From assembly GCA_947359465.1 (NCBI GenBank), contig OX375876.1:66346998-66410997 (forward strand): 64,000 nt of DNA, in the 5' to 3' direction. This DNA comes from Metellina segmentata (Eukaryota > Arthropoda > Arachnida > Araneae > Tetragnathidae). The position numbers were made by a program, and so were the translations under genes. The notes below the pieces were generated by a model that saw only the letters and a program-made list of their open reading frames with translations, was not told where the DNA came from and ran no database searches. Positions 1 through 12,180 of this stretch are shown here, in pieces (the stretch's first letter is position 1; each line of letters begins with the position of its first letter).

Positions 1-2170
1 AATGGAATTGTCTAGCAATCCCCGGAGGTTGGCGAGTAGAGGGTGGAGATCCCTAGTTTGATAAAGGTTTGCAGACGATATCTACTATATATGTATTTTA
101 AAGGAAGCATTGCCGATACTTTTTGATCACAGTAGTATATTAAAGCAACATAGTTTAGTTTAGTTAAGTGAATACTTTTTAAAAATTTTCTTTGCTTACA
201 TATTTTTTCAAGTTTTAGGCTTAAAAATTTGAGTAATTTTATTTAAATAGACCTAGATCTTTAAAAAAGGACAAAAAAAATTTTTTTGCTTAAAAAGTTG
301 ACTTATATTGTTTAAAATGTAGTCATAGAAAATCAGACTCATTCTTGTATTTTTTTTTAGTTATAAGGTACTTGTGAGTGCGATCACGTTGCTTCGAAAC
401 CAAAACTAACTGTAAAACCGATCTGACTAAATGTGTTGTCAGTGTCAAAATTTGATAGAATGAGGAATGGTTAAATTCGTCTTTGTTTTAATGCATTTTT
501 ACATTTTCACAATTGATTACAAATATTTTTGAAAAAAATCAATATACCTTAGGTGAAATGGATATTAACTTCAACTTTCACTACTAAAATAGTATCTGCT
601 TGTTTATGTTCTGCGTTTTTATAGATGTTAACTAAAATTACCATTACCATTACATCATCATATGAAAACATACTATTTTAAGGGGGTCACAATGAAAGGT
701 ACTTTAAGGGAATCACATACTATTTTAAGGACACAATGAAAAAAAAATTTATTAATTAATTTAGAATTTAGAATTTTTTTTGTACTGATTACCCATCTAA
801 CTAATAAGCAAAATCACAACACAAAATTTTTCCAAAAGATCTTTAAAAATTTTAAATTAAAATTTTTTGAAAAAAATAGGAGTAATTTTAAATTGCTAAA
901 ACTTAAAATATTCTTGATCAATTTTCAAAATTCTTGCAGTAAATTATTACAAATTTATTAACTTTAATTTAGATTCAGCAATTAAAAAAAATATTAATTT
1001 AATAAAAAATAAAAAATATTTAAATGAAAATTTTTGAAAATTTTAAGGTACTTTTTTTAAAAAGTTATATTTTTAAAAGTAAATATTTGTTTTAAATTTG
1101 CTGAATCAAAATTAAAGTATAATGTTTGAAAAAGATATATTCCAAATTTCAACCCTTAAACTTTATCGGTTTTTGACTTACAGCAATTTGAATACAGGAA
1201 ATCTTGAAAAAATGTATCATGGAGAAAAACGCATTTAAAGTTTTAAGGACAGATGTTGTTGCCATGACAACAACTGTCAAGAGTGTTAGATTTTCCAAAC
1301 AAAGCATCACAAAAATTATTATATCTCTAGTTCTAATTAAGATAGAAACATAATTTAGACGTCATTTTAAGCAGAAAAACACAGAGAATTTCTTAAAATA
1401 ATAAAAAAAAAATTCAAAAATTTGACGATTTTTGTGTTCCTCTTAATTAAAAAAAAAATCTATTCAATCACACTGAGTTAAATTAGTGTTTTAGTGCATT
1501 TTATAAGTTTGTAAATAACATATTAAAAAATTAGAACTCTACAAGCATTATTAGCTTTTGTTTCATGACTTCAAAAACTTAACATGCATGTTTCTCAGAC
1601 TTTTATTTTGGTGAATGCAAGTGTTTTCAATTCCTTAAGGCTTTTTTCCTGTACAAGATACAGTCTAGAAATTTTTAGTAGATATTTTCGTATAAATTTA
1701 TTATAAAAGTTAGTATGGATTTAAGTCTGAGAGTTTTAGTAATTTTTTCAAAAAATGTCGAAGTTAATACTTTTAGAATTATCATGTTTTTTTCAGATTT
1801 ATATATATATATAGATACAAAAATAATTAAAAATTCAACAATGAGACTGATGGTCAATTCCATAGTAATTTTTGGTCCTAATTACAAAATAAATATAAAT
1901 CACTTCAAATAACTAAAAAATATTAAAAATTAAATATTTTATAAGAGTTTAAAAAAATTTCAAAAATTTCAATTTTTTTTTAATTTTAGAATAATAGTTC
2001 TTGCCAAACTGATTTTTTTTATTGGATTCTATTTAATAATATAAGTTGAGAAAAAGTCACAATTATTTTTAATATTACTGTCTAAAGAAAAATTTTTTGA
2101 AAAAGTGCACTATGTAGCCTTTTGAAATAGCTAGAAGATAAAACTTTTTTGTGTAACTGTTACTGATATC
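1..2170. other. AT-rich non-coding stretch
   Basis: No gene is visible. The stretch is dominated by A- and T-runs and words such as aaaaatttt, with many stops in all frames. A short motif near 662-735 (acatactattttaagg) occurs twice. A fragment at 628-660 (attaccattaccatt after ttaac) looks like the 3' tail of the local SINE family without its body. The short frames at 1675-1912 overlap on both strands and are low complexity, so I treat them as chance. Confidence 0.6.
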
Positions 2171-2276
2171 ATTGCTTGTCTATTTTTTTATCAAAAAAGA
2201 AGGCTTTAGTTTGGTTTTTCTGTTTGATATTTGTTATGTGTTGTTACATTTTTCTGTGCATACGTTGTTATTAATT

Positions 2277-2703
2277 ATGCCTAAACGTAAACGACAGAGC
2301 TATGATTATAAAGATAAGGTTATCTTTTCCCACCCCGATTTACAACTTTCCTTTCGAATGGAAATGCCAAAACAGTTAATAATTTGTCTGGTGTGTATGG
2401 TCGTGATAAAAAAGGGACGCAAGATGCAAATTAAAGTCTACACAGCATGTCAAGTGTCCAAAGGAAAATTTTGTGTCAAAAAATCGTGTAGAACTGGCTA
2501 CATCAGAAGCAGTTTGTGAGTATAATATCGGGATACTTTCAACCATTCCACACATTCAGAAAGCTGCTGGGATTACGTTAGGCTCTGATGAGATAATTGA
2601 TGCTCGGAAGAATTATCAGCGAAGGAACCGTTTAAATGCCATATTTCGTCGTGCTCGAAAGCTAGTGAATTTGTTACCCATAATTTTAATTTTAAAACTT
2701 TAA
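2277..2703 (+). pseudogene. Broken remnant of an unidentified, possibly element-borne protein
   Basis: An ATG at 2277 opens a lysine/arginine-rich start (MPKRKRQSYDYKDKV) that runs out of phase near 2390. A second frame, roughly 2440-2703, continues with CPKENFVSKNRVELATSEAV and a basic end (KNYQRRNRLNAIFRRARK). The two frames overlap by a shift, which suggests one ancestral protein with an indel. The basic N-terminus, the cysteine-proline-lysine motif and the arginine-rich tail remind me of proteins encoded by repetitive elements, but I cannot name the family. It sits between two identical 21-bp words at 120-140 and 3738-3758. A diverged host exon is also possible. Confidence 0.35.
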
Positions 2704-4340
2704 ACTGCTTTTTCTCTTACTTCATTTTTTGTATATATCCTATAATTCAAAGTGGCAAAGGCTTTTGTAATTTCCTATCAATTAACTTCAAATTTTTTTA
2801 CATGATATATAGACTCTTGTTATGAAATACAGTTATACATTTTTAGTTATTAGGAGTAGAATTTTTTTTAATATACATGTGCAGTAAAGTGACTTTTTTT
2901 TGTGATATTTCACGTAGCATTTCAGGTTTTATTTTTTGAATCTCAAGATGTATTCAATGTTTCTTGAATTCCATACCTGTAAATTTAGATCATAGTTCAA
3001 GGAATATTATAGAAAAAATTCAAGCTTATATAAGAAAATTAAATAGAAGATTCTTTTCTTGATTAAAAATTGTGACATGATTAAAAATTCTTAAATTTTT
3101 CAACTTTTTTTAATTAAAATTTTTTTAACACATTTTGAAGAAAATTGATAGTTTAAATTTTTATATATAATTCTCTGGCATACGAAACTGCAGAAAGTTT
3201 GTCTAAAAGTATTGTCAGTAAGAAAATAATTTTTAAGGTGCTAGGTCACCTTAAATCAACAATAATTTGATAGTTTTAGATAAGCTGGAGAGTTTTCTGA
3301 GCATTGCGATTATACTTGGATTGTTTTACCAGTACTGATGAAAAGAAATTAATTTTACAAAAATTATTTATAAAATTTAAATTAAAATTCTTTATTTTTT
3401 TTTCTTTTCAAAAAATAAATAATTTTCAAAAATTTCGAACAAACTATATGCAAAGGATAAAAAACATTTTACTTTACAGAAAGGTAGAATATAATTATTT
3501 TCTCTCCAATTATTTATAAATACCAGTGTTCATTTTCTGGACGGCCATGTGTATATTGCGATTAACTTTCCTCAAACGTCTTTGGTTGACCACAAATAAA
3601 AATATAATTCTTTTCTATACACAAATTGGATAGGATTTTGAATTTTATGGCACTAGGTCCAAAATTGAACTAGCTACGCCATTTTATTAAAAAAGTAAAA
3701 CATATGGTACAAAACCTTTTGATATATAACTGGTACCTTTTTGATCACAGTAGTATATCCATTATTTAACGTTTTATGTTTTACGTTAGACAAAGTTTGG
3801 TCAACTATGACCCTTGCGCCATTAAATCAAACTATCCCAAACACTGCTAGAGAAAAAGCTATGATAAATCCTAGTCCATTAAACAGACAACAGTTTTACA
3901 GATTTAATCAAAACTTTCTTTATGTGTATGAATTACATCTGTCATTTACTTATTAATTGTGAAAAATGGACACTGCTCGAAACTCTTAAGTACAGCTTAG
4001 GTATCATTGAAAAATTTCTGGAACCAGTTATTTAAATGTATGCAAAACACAGTAGATTCCTTACTATTATGGAAATATTCATTATTGAATAAGCATTGAT
4101 TATTGAATAAGCATTATTATATTATCAATAATGCTTAGAATTGTGTGTGTGCCTATTTTTTTTATAAAGTTTGACATTTATAATATATGTCTCCCAGTAC
4201 CGTTCTGATTTTAAAGTATTAAGAGTTTATTCGGAAGGTATAAAAGTATTAATTTAAAGTACCTAAGGTTTAGAATTCATACAAATTTTATTACTGAGAA
4301 AACCTATTTACGCCAAAATATAATTTCACTTGTAATGTTA
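2704..4340. other. AT-rich non-coding stretch
   Basis: No recognisable gene. Two short plus-strand frames (3304-3519 and 3741-3956) have no family signature. Near 4070-4136 a 17-bp word (attattgaataagcatt) is repeated. It is followed by a possible hairpin, with arms AAGCATTATT at 4109-4118 and AATAATGCTT at 4127-4136 and an 8-base loop. Confidence 0.55.
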
Positions 4341-4347
4341 AAAAAAT

Positions 4348-4416
4348 GGTACAAAGGACCAGCCTTGTTGGGCTTGAGCCTGTAGCTGGTCGTCAATATT
4401 TGTATTTGTATTTGTA
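4348..4416 (+). repeat. Probable 3' end of a non-LTR retroelement
   Basis: The block carries a GC-richer segment (ccagccttgttgggcttga) followed by a tail of tatttg hexamers, the kind of short tail found at the 3' end of I- and Jockey-type LINEs. No coding sequence is attached, so only a heavily 5'-truncated insertion would explain it. The strand is taken from the tail position. Confidence 0.4.
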
Positions 4417-4916
4417 CTTTTGGCGAAACAAATATTCTTTATGGATATTCAATACATGATCTTTAACTAAACATTGCAAACATTTTCTTTCCTTAAAACT
4501 GTATAATCGTATTCGAAATAGCGACACAAATGACCCTATGTTTCCAAATAGTTCTTTTTATATAACAAGCAAGTTTTATTGTTCAAAAACTCAAGCCAAA
4601 AGTCCCTGGTATAGTATACTAAAATCATCTACAATCTACAAAATTTTTCATATATCTAAGTGTTGATTTATAGTACACGTTTTAGTTGGAAGATTTCTCA
4701 CTTTCAGAATCAATGACTAATGCGTAAGTTTCTAGAAATATCTCAATATAGCTCAGGTTCTTACTTAATTCAACCATAACATTTTGATTATTTTCAAACT
4801 TAGAATAGCTCTTAGTAAACTTTAATTAGTTCTTCAACTTTTAAAGCTTATAATCTAGTCATTCAGAGTGTAGAATAACTACTTACTACGTAAACAAACT
4901 TAGAATTATAGGTTGA
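4417..4916. other. Unannotated AT-rich spacer
   Basis: I see no coding potential, repeat unit or inverted structure that I can name in this stretch. Confidence 0.5.
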
Positions 4917-5242
4917 TTGGTAGTTTAATTTACATCTCTCTAGACGTCCACATAACACAACGGTTGTTAGGGACTGCCCGGTATCAATCCTGAAGGGAAA
5001 GATCCAAAGACAACACCTCGTATTTTTGAACCACGGTCATATGACGAATTCTTCACATGACCTCTCATCCCATTCTCTAAACGTCCAAAACATGCCAACT
5101 TGAGAACATTTTTGGCCATGGCATGTTTAAGCAGTTCCCATGCACGACAGTCTACGGTTAGATCTACGTAGTTTCGAACTCGGAACTGTCCGGTTACTAA
5201 TTCATGACTCTACCAAATGGGCTACCACAGCTCTCGGTATGA
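4917..5242 (-). repeat. tRNA-derived SINE, near full length, minus orientation
   Basis: Read on the minus strand, this begins with a tRNA-like head. An A-box-like TAGCCCATTTGG and a B-box-like GTTCGAAAC lie near 5180-5240. The family body follows, including the word complementary to aacacctcgta at 5012. The SINE tail lies at 4917-4960 near ggtagtttaattta. It is one of the three longest copies in the window and shows scattered substitutions. Amplification would have needed LINE reverse transcriptase in trans. The head is not a working tRNA gene. Confidence 0.8.
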
Positions 5243-6190
5243 TAGGAAGCTAAATTAAATTGAAGTCAATGAATTTTCTAGAGATTAGGTTTAAATCTAA
5301 TTAATTTTTTAAATGAATTTACTTTGCAAAAATTGTCTCAAGTTTCAAAGAAATTAATTATTTCATTTACACTTGCTAGCTACGTGATACTTTACTCGAA
5401 TGAGCTATTTTAGGTATTCCACTTTAAATGGTATAATCTTTAAACGGAAATTAAGGCGCTTTTCCATAAAATTATCGCTATTGAAATGTGGTAGGCTGCC
5501 ATTTCTGAAGTGGTTACCTCCACGAAGGAACTTCTATCTTATAAGGTGAGTAAGTAACTGTGACTGCCTCAAACTAAGGCACTTGCTTCCCTAGGGAAAC
5601 TGATCGGAGTTGGATTAAATGTTATGCCTTGACAAGCCCATCATTTGGTACCCTTGGGCTTTCCATAATTAGCTTCGGATTTAGTCGTGGACCTTCACAG
5701 AAGTCCAAGTATGTTGTCTGAAGGCATTAACGGAAAAGGAGTGAAACAAGTATTTGAATAGTAAGCAATGTTCTTGCAGAACTTGCAAATAACTTAGCTC
5801 CCTTGAATACCGACTTATTGATTTTAATCGTTAAAGCAAGACAGCTTTCAAATATCAAATAATATGTATTATGGACAGAAATATTTTATTGAGATTAAAA
5901 TTTATTAGTATGATGCATACATTAACTTCATTTAATGTTGCTATTTTAAGCTTCTAAAATACCTTATAATAACTACTTTTTTTATATAATTAACTTCACT
6001 TTATAGTATATATTGTAACTTACATCAATATTCAGATATGTTTTACTACTAACCCTAATATCTCTTAGCTCCGATTTCGCGATGTCTAATTTTAAATCTA
6101 ATACTAATGGCCATCAAATAAAAATTAGAAAAACAAAGCACCAAAAATCGACTGGATATTACAGAATTGTGTCAAAAGTTCTCTTCAGTA
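5243..6190. other. Spacer with a slightly GC-richer block
   Basis: Positions 5480-5720 are less AT-rich than their surroundings and hold no long open frame. A short word there (gtggtaggctgccat) recurs near 47030 and 49560, so part of it may be an old dispersed repeat. Nothing else is recognisable. Confidence 0.4.
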
Positions 6191-6194
6191 AAGA

Positions 6195-6338
6195 AATCGT
6201 CATCTGACCATGGTTCAAAATTACGAGGTGTTGTCCTCGGATCTTTCCCTTAATGGACTGATCCCGGATCGTCGTCAATAGCCCGTTGTGTTGCTCTAGA
6301 ACGACGTTACCTAAAATTACCATTACCATTACCAATCA
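6195..6338 (+). repeat. SINE fragment (body and tail), plus orientation
   Basis: The 3' half of the family: the acgaggtgttgtcctcgg block, then tagcccgttgtgttgctcta, then a cgacgtta junction and a tail of three attacc units ending near 6335. The tRNA head is missing. Confidence 0.8.
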
Positions 6339-6992
6339 ATAAAGAAAATTAAAACATGTTCTAATATTATAGTGATATACCCTCAATGCGTTGTAAATTA
6401 GTATACAGATACATATACATTACAGAAGATTATCATTACAACGAATAAAGATGGCATTCAAATTTTATTTAAGTTCTACAATGATCATAAAAGTAACAAG
6501 CTCTTGAATATCTGGTTGGTTCAAAAGTTATGTTGAACATGTTGGCATCATGGTTATAGCAAGGAATAGCGAGAGCTCAAATATGCGTCGATTATAAGTT
6601 CAAGAATGGTTTTCACCAACTGAGCATACTAAGATGTTTTAAACTACTGTTTAATTTTGATTTTTCGAGAAGCTCCTTCTTTTCAAGTAATCCACTCTCA
6701 GCCTTCTTCAGTGTTTTTTTTTTTTTGCTCCATCGAGGTATTCCCAGTTTTCAACCTATCCGTTGTTCCACTCCATTCAAATCCAGCTTCATACCAAATG
6801 CTCTGACCAAGGTCCAGCACATCCACACACTCTATCACAGTGTCTGCATGACCCTTCCCAATCCGCAGTGCTGTAGAACGTTTCATTTCAAGTTGTATGT
6901 TTCTTTTCAACTACTATGGTGAGACTCATCTTCAATCAAATAAACAATGTTTCGTACCCAGTCCAAAAGATGAAAGCTGTAGAGATTCACTA
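6339..6992. other. Unannotated spacer
   Basis: The open frames at 6698-6922 lie on both strands over the same bases and show no family motif. No repeat unit was recognised. Confidence 0.45.
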
Positions 6993-7556
6993 CCCTACAA
7001 TAACGGACTGGACAGCAAGATGTGATGGTATAAGGGAAAGAATACATGCTTTAGTAGGGGAACAGTCCCAACACGTTATGCAATTACACTAGAACCCTTC
7101 TGGGCACACTTTCAACAAGGGTTTGATACACAGCTATGGGTATTTGCGTCCATTCCTGCTGCAAGAACGTCGCCAGCTCGGCTGTAGATTTCGGACATGG
7201 TTCTGTGGTCCGTAATCGTCGTTCTAACTCGTCCCACAAATGTTTGATGGGTTTGGGTCGGGACTCTGAGCAGGCCAGGGAAGACGTTTATTTTAAATCC
7301 ATATCTTGATACCACTTCTTCACAGAGGCCTCAACATGACACGAAGCATTGTCGTCCTGGAAGTACATTCGTCCATTCCATAAAAATGCCAGAGCGTAGG
7401 AAGAATCTGATTGTCCAAAATGTTCATGTAGGCATAAGCGTTCAATTTACCAGAAACAGCATGCAAAGGTCCCAGAGGCTATACCACGAAAAACACTTCC
7501 AAACAAGTAATCGGATTTTATGCAAATCCGCTAGCGTCCGGTCAATTATTGTAGGG
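6993..7556 (-). mobile_element. Tc1-type deletion derivative, family A, copy 1
   Basis: The copy is 564 bp and flanked by TA on both sides. The left end is CCCTACAATAACGGACTGGA and the right end reads the same in reverse complement with a few changes, which gives about 20-bp terminal inverted repeats. On the minus strand it encodes only the C-terminal half of a DDE transposase, now broken by stops and shifts. The surviving parts include a block around GMDANTHSC and a diverged Asn-Pro-Ile-Glu region. Next to the 5' end the word tcggattttatgcaaatccg joins directly to the middle of the transposase. The same join is seen in the copies at 10126 and 56242, so an already deleted form was amplified. 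Confidence 0.85.
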
Positions 7557-7799
7557 TAGTAAAAACTTTAGTAATAATGAGACCCATTTTGATTCAATCA
7601 TAAGTGGAAATTGAATAAGGGCCCTGCTTAACACTCCTAATGCTTTATCGTTGCATTGAAAACTGCCCATTTAGTGGCCAACATCCGATGCAAAAAAACC
7701 AAACTCTCACTGGCTCTAGGCAATGAGCAATTTAGTTTTCCAGCTTAGATCTTCCCTTGGAGAAATAAAGCAGTTTTGTCTCGCGCAACGAGGTAATTC
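7557..7799. other. Short unannotated spacer
   Basis: Unique-looking sequence between a Tc1 derivative and a palindrome-element fragment. No feature recognised. Confidence 0.4.
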
Positions 7800-7912
7800 A
7801 CCTGTCATTAGCAAAATTGACCATATGTAGATGGACGAGATATCGAGTCATTAGCTAGATCAGATCTATATTGGACGGGATATTTTGTTGAAACCACGGG
7901 GAGTATTAAACT
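7800..7912 (+). repeat. Fragment of the phased-palindrome element
   Basis: Contains cattagcaaaattgacca, then gatggacgagatatcgagtc and a 3' end reading gttgaaaccacgggg. These match units and the terminal word of the longer arrays at 34.7 and 56.0 kb. Only about two units remain. Confidence 0.6.
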
Positions 7913-8666
7913 ATAAACAATCATTGGGTTCATTTAAAAGTTTAAGAGGTGAGACGAGGACTAAACCTGTATAGCTTTAATAATTGCAACGCTTTAGTTT
8001 GATTTCGTTCTTGATTTTACTCAAAATTCCAGAGTGTATAACATGTGAAGAAACGAAATCTTAGACAGCTTGTCCACCCATTCATTCCACGGATTTCACA
8101 GTGAAAGGAAACTCTGAAAGTGGTGTCTTTGTCTTTTATCGGAATTGTATGTTTTTCAACACTTGAATTTTAAAACGATATCTCTTCTGTACGAACTGAT
8201 CTACGCATTGAAGCGCTGTCAAGAGCTGCCAGTATACAAATTTGACTCTCTTCATCCTGGGATGTTATACTAAACTCTTACAAATAGCCGATAAAAGTAT
8301 GGTAACAAGGAATACACTATTTTTAAAAGTTATAAATCTGTCTATGTGTACATAAAAGCAGGAGTAAGTCTTCCAGTACTTTTCTAAAATTTTAACCGAT
8401 TCCGTCGCTTTATCGGATAAAATATGATACACATATACTTTAGAACACTTCGAAAACATAGTCTACATGTTAATCTACGTTTGACTCGTCCTGGCCTTGC
8501 AGGAAAGTCGAAAATTTTCAAAATAGTTAGATACGAGTATAGCTATCAGTTCCTAGCTCAATCTGAGCACTCATCAAGAAAAAGAGTCTCTCTTCAGTTA
8601 ACATATCAAGGAATATTTTGAACCACTTGGGAACTAAGACTTCCTAGATATGCGTGAAGTAACCGA
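7913..8666. other. Unannotated spacer
   Basis: Small frames on both strands at 8265-8621 overlap each other and have no family signature. No repeat recognised. Confidence 0.45.
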
Positions 8667-8985
8667 GTGATAGGTAGGTAGTTAATTAACGTCGCAGTGG
8701 AGCAACACAGCAGTCTATTAGCGAAGGTCCGAGATAAAACACGAAGGAAAAATCCAAGGACACACCACTTAATTTCGAACCAAGGTCAGATGACCAGATC
8801 ACATCTGAGCTGTCACACTACTCACCAAACTTCCACTCCACTCCATCGTGAGGACATTTGAGGCCACGACAGATTTAACGTGCACCAGCCCTTTTTTCTC
8901 ATGGGTGTTTGGATGGATTTGAACTCGAAACCCACCGGTTGGTAATCCATTACTCTTCCAACCGGGATATCACGACACACTTCTC
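8667..8985 (-). repeat. tRNA-derived SINE, near full length, minus orientation
   Basis: Starts with the family tail (taggtaggtagttaattaac) and runs through the body, with ccactcaccaaacttccac-type sequence, to a tRNA-like head at the right. On the minus strand the head has a B-box-like stretch (GGTTTCGAGTTCAAATCC) near 8920-8945 and an A-box-like region beyond it. Tail-left, head-right order fixes the minus orientation. Confidence 0.85.
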
Positions 8986-9585
8986 GCAATGACGCAGATC
9001 AGTCCCAACAGATCCAAAAACATTTCATACTAAAACTGACTGTTTTCCCATCTCAAATATAATTGCAGCATTAAAACTTGAATATTAGATTATTTTATTC
9101 AATTAGCACTAGCAAAACTACATGACGCAAAATTAAATGCTAACATTGACACTTCAAAATGAAACCATGAGGCCATAATTTAAGAGGTCAAATAGGCACT
9201 TAACAAAAGACGGATCTTCCAACGAAAAATCTTCCAAGTCCACACAGACTATAAAAAAAACGTAAGGAAGTTTTCAATCTTCCTGAATACCTTGCCAAAA
9301 TCAAGGGAATAGGAAAGAAATACATCCAAACAAAATCTTATATTCCTAAACGGAAACAATCAAATAAAATTAACCCAATTAAAATAAAAATAAAGTGGAT
9401 AGTCTTCACAAACAGGCAGGCTACAATTCATTGTTAATGCAAAACAGGCAAATACCAACAAAGGAAATGAATGAAATCATCCGAACACGATTAGAAATCA
9501 ACATTACCAAAAGAAATGGATGAATATTTGAAGACCCTATCTAGGCACACCAGAATAAAAAAAAAGGTCGATATTTTTCGAGGGA

Positions 9586-9588
<3 letters not shown>
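8986..9588. other. A-rich spacer, possible decayed coding remnant
   Basis: The plus strand of 9180-9580 is strongly A-rich with lysine/asparagine-biased reading in all three frames, as in a decayed element ORF. Stops break every frame and I cannot assign a family. Confidence 0.3.

Positions 9589-9589
<1 letters not shown>

Positions 9590-9659
<70 letters not shown>
9590..9659. repeat. (TA)n microsatellite, about 70 bp
   Basis: An uninterrupted run of alternating T and A, 35 units. It is expected to be length-polymorphic and can extrude a cruciform. Confidence 0.97.
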
Positions 9660-9662
<3 letters not shown>

Positions 9663-10125
9663 GAGACATTTTACGAGGCTAGGAAACTTTCAGATTATAA
9701 ATATGCACAACCCTTTAAACGAAATGGATGAAATCTTGAGAGCCGTTATCGACGCATCACAACACTACTAATTGAAGAATTTTCCCAACTCGTGTGCACT
9801 ACAACATCTTGAAATGATAGAAATCTTCAGACTAAATAAGCTTACCACAGTATACCAAAATGGAGGACATTTTCAGGACCCATGAATGCACCCAACAACA
9901 TACCGAATTATTAGAAACAAATTAATTAGTTTAGATAGACCCACCACAGTAAAACAAAGTGGAGGAAAACTTAGCATACCACATACGAACATCATAATAA
10001 TAGGCACTACTAAAAAGAAGTTTTGTGCTTTATTCTTAAGTTCACACACACACATATCATATGTATAAGGAATATTTTAATACCATAACCTATATTTCCC
10101 GCTAAATCATAGGAAATACTCACTA
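9660..10125. other. Unannotated spacer
   Basis: The word accacagtataccaaaatgg near 9843 recurs in diverged form near 9941, about 98 bp on, and may be an old small duplication. No gene. Confidence 0.35.
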
Positions 10126-10684
10126 CCCTACAATAATAGACCTGGCAGAAAGATGTGATGGTATAAGGAAAATAATACTTGCTTTAATAAGGGGATGGTC
10201 CCCCACGTGCTGCAATAACACTAGCAACCCTCATGGGAATACTTTCAATAAGGTTTTGATGCACAACAACTATGGGTATTTGCGTCCATTCCTACAACAA
10301 GAATGTTGTCAACTAAGCTGTCGATTTCGGATGTGGTTCCCTGGTCCGTAAGCGTCGCTCTTACTCATCCCACAAATGTTCTATGGGGTTTATGTCATAT
10401 GTCGGGACTCTGAGCAGGCCAGGTTGCATCCATATCTTGATACCACTGCTTGACAGAGGCTTGACATGACATGGAGCGTTGTCATCCTGGAAGTAACATT
10501 CGTCCATTCCATAAAATTGCCAGAGCGTTGCAAGAACTTGATTGTCCAAAATGTTCATGTAGGCGTCCGCGTTCAATTTACCAGGAACAACATGCAAAGG
10601 TCCCAAGCCTTACTACAAAAAACACCTCAAACAAGCAGTCGGATTTTATACAAATCCGTTGGCGTCTGGTCCATTATTGTAGGG
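10126..10684 (-). mobile_element. Tc1-type deletion derivative, family A, copy 2
   Basis: 559 bp between TA dinucleotides, with ends CCCTACAATAATAGACCTGG and the reverse complement of ccattattgtaggg. Minus-strand frames still read GMDECYFQDDNAPCH, which contains the second catalytic aspartate, and then NPIEHLWDE, which contains the final catalytic acidic residue. A frameshift lies between them near the SGIKIWMQPGLLRVPT stretch. The N-terminal HTH region and the first catalytic aspartate are absent by deletion. It is non-autonomous. Confidence 0.88.
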
Positions 10685-10907
10685 TAGTGTAGGTAGGAAG
10701 ATTATAGTAAATTTGAGAAAACGTTCTTTAGAAGAGCAAGATAGTTGACATTTGATTTATCCACTATAAGTTCGCGAGAAATAGCTGATTTTCTTATTCA
10801 AAATAGTATGATAGCAAAACTTAATAGCACATTTTGCATGCAGATAAAGAAATTGAATTTGCCTACGAAAACTATCTTGCATGCGAGTAATTTATGAAAT
10901 TTATTTT

Positions 10908-11028
10908 CTGTTTTCTCAAATATAAATGCTCTGTTTTCTCAAATATAAATGCTCTGTTTTCTCAAATATAAATGCTCTGTTTTCTCAAATATAAATGCTC
11001 TGTTTTCTCAAATATAAATGCTCTGTTA
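10908..11028. repeat. 23-bp tandem minisatellite, 5.3 copies
   Basis: The unit ctgttttctcaaatataaat plus gct repeats at 10908, 10931, 10954, 10977 and 11000 with essentially no divergence, then breaks off in a partial unit. Such low divergence points to recent expansion. Confidence 0.95.
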
Positions 11029-12180
11029 TTCAATAAATAATATATTCATCTTATTCTTCTCAACTATCACTGATTCATTGAAACAAAGAGATTATTCCCG
11101 TTCACTTGATGTAATTCTGATGTGTTCACTTGTTCTTAACGATTGAAACTATTTCAAAGGAAATGTTCCACTACATGCATGTCTGGACACGAATAGAACC
11201 CTAGAATTAGATTTTCCATCTTCCTTTTCAAGTCAATCTGACAAGATTGCTTTCGAATCTATGCGATACAAAAAAGGATAGAGAACACGAATCATTTGAA
11301 ATGGAACCAAGCCGGAAAATCACTCCAACCATAATTATCACTGATGTGTCTGTGCAACATCAAACTATACGTTTATTTTTTTTTTACCAAATTCATCTCT
11401 TCCACTTCAGCAAGGGCATCATTTCGAATTTTCTGAAGCGTGACAATCTTGTTCGAGAGATTCCTTTTGACGCTCCAAGCAATTCCATTCAGAACGCAGA
11501 TTGGAGGGAATTCTTCTCGAAAATTATTGGATGTTGGAATATGTGATGGGCTTCATTGAACAACGAAAATAAGAACCGGATAGCAGCCCACCTTACAGAC
11601 CAAATGGAATTCACATGCAAAACCTGCATTTGCATGATCATTATCATTTGTCTCTCAGTTATATCATTTGCTTAGCAAATGTAGTGGGTAATGAAATATT
11701 CATTTCTTGGAATGTTTAGGTGAGCATCTCTTTTTTTCTTTCTTCCGTACTTCCTAAAGAAAAGCCGGAAGTGCAACAAAAAATAAACGGTGCTCTTTTT
11801 TGGAAGAAAAATTTCAATTAAGGTTTCCCTCCCACTTTATATTTTACTGAATCTTTTATCTACTTAAATTTTGCTTCAGGGAGCGAATTCAAGAAATGAA
11901 AAAATAAAATATTCCGATGTACTTAGTAGGGACAAAGTGAAATAAATTAAGAGGGGTGCTTTTTCTCGATTTATTCGCTTGTCTCTGAAATAGGTAGGGA
12001 AGTAAAACAGTTTTCATGAGCAGTCTGATTTCGGGGTACATGAATATAGATCAGAGCGCGTCTGATGGGAATTCGTTTTATTCGTTTTTTTTTTCTCGTT
12101 CTCTGTCTGATTGTGAAATTTGCATTTGTATGTGGCTTTCACTGTCAGAAGTAATCGTGTTCTGAATCGGTCTCATTTTA
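11029..12180. other. GC-richer, apparently unique island
   Basis: The stretch 11080-12130 is less AT-biased than the rest, lacks any repeat of this window and has only one short plus-strand frame (11247-11546) with no family motif. It could be conserved non-coding DNA. This is inference from composition only. Confidence 0.35.

Noticed and set aside
10466..10692. Plus-strand frames as proteins
   Set aside because: They are the opposite strand of the Tc1 derivative and have no meaning of their own.
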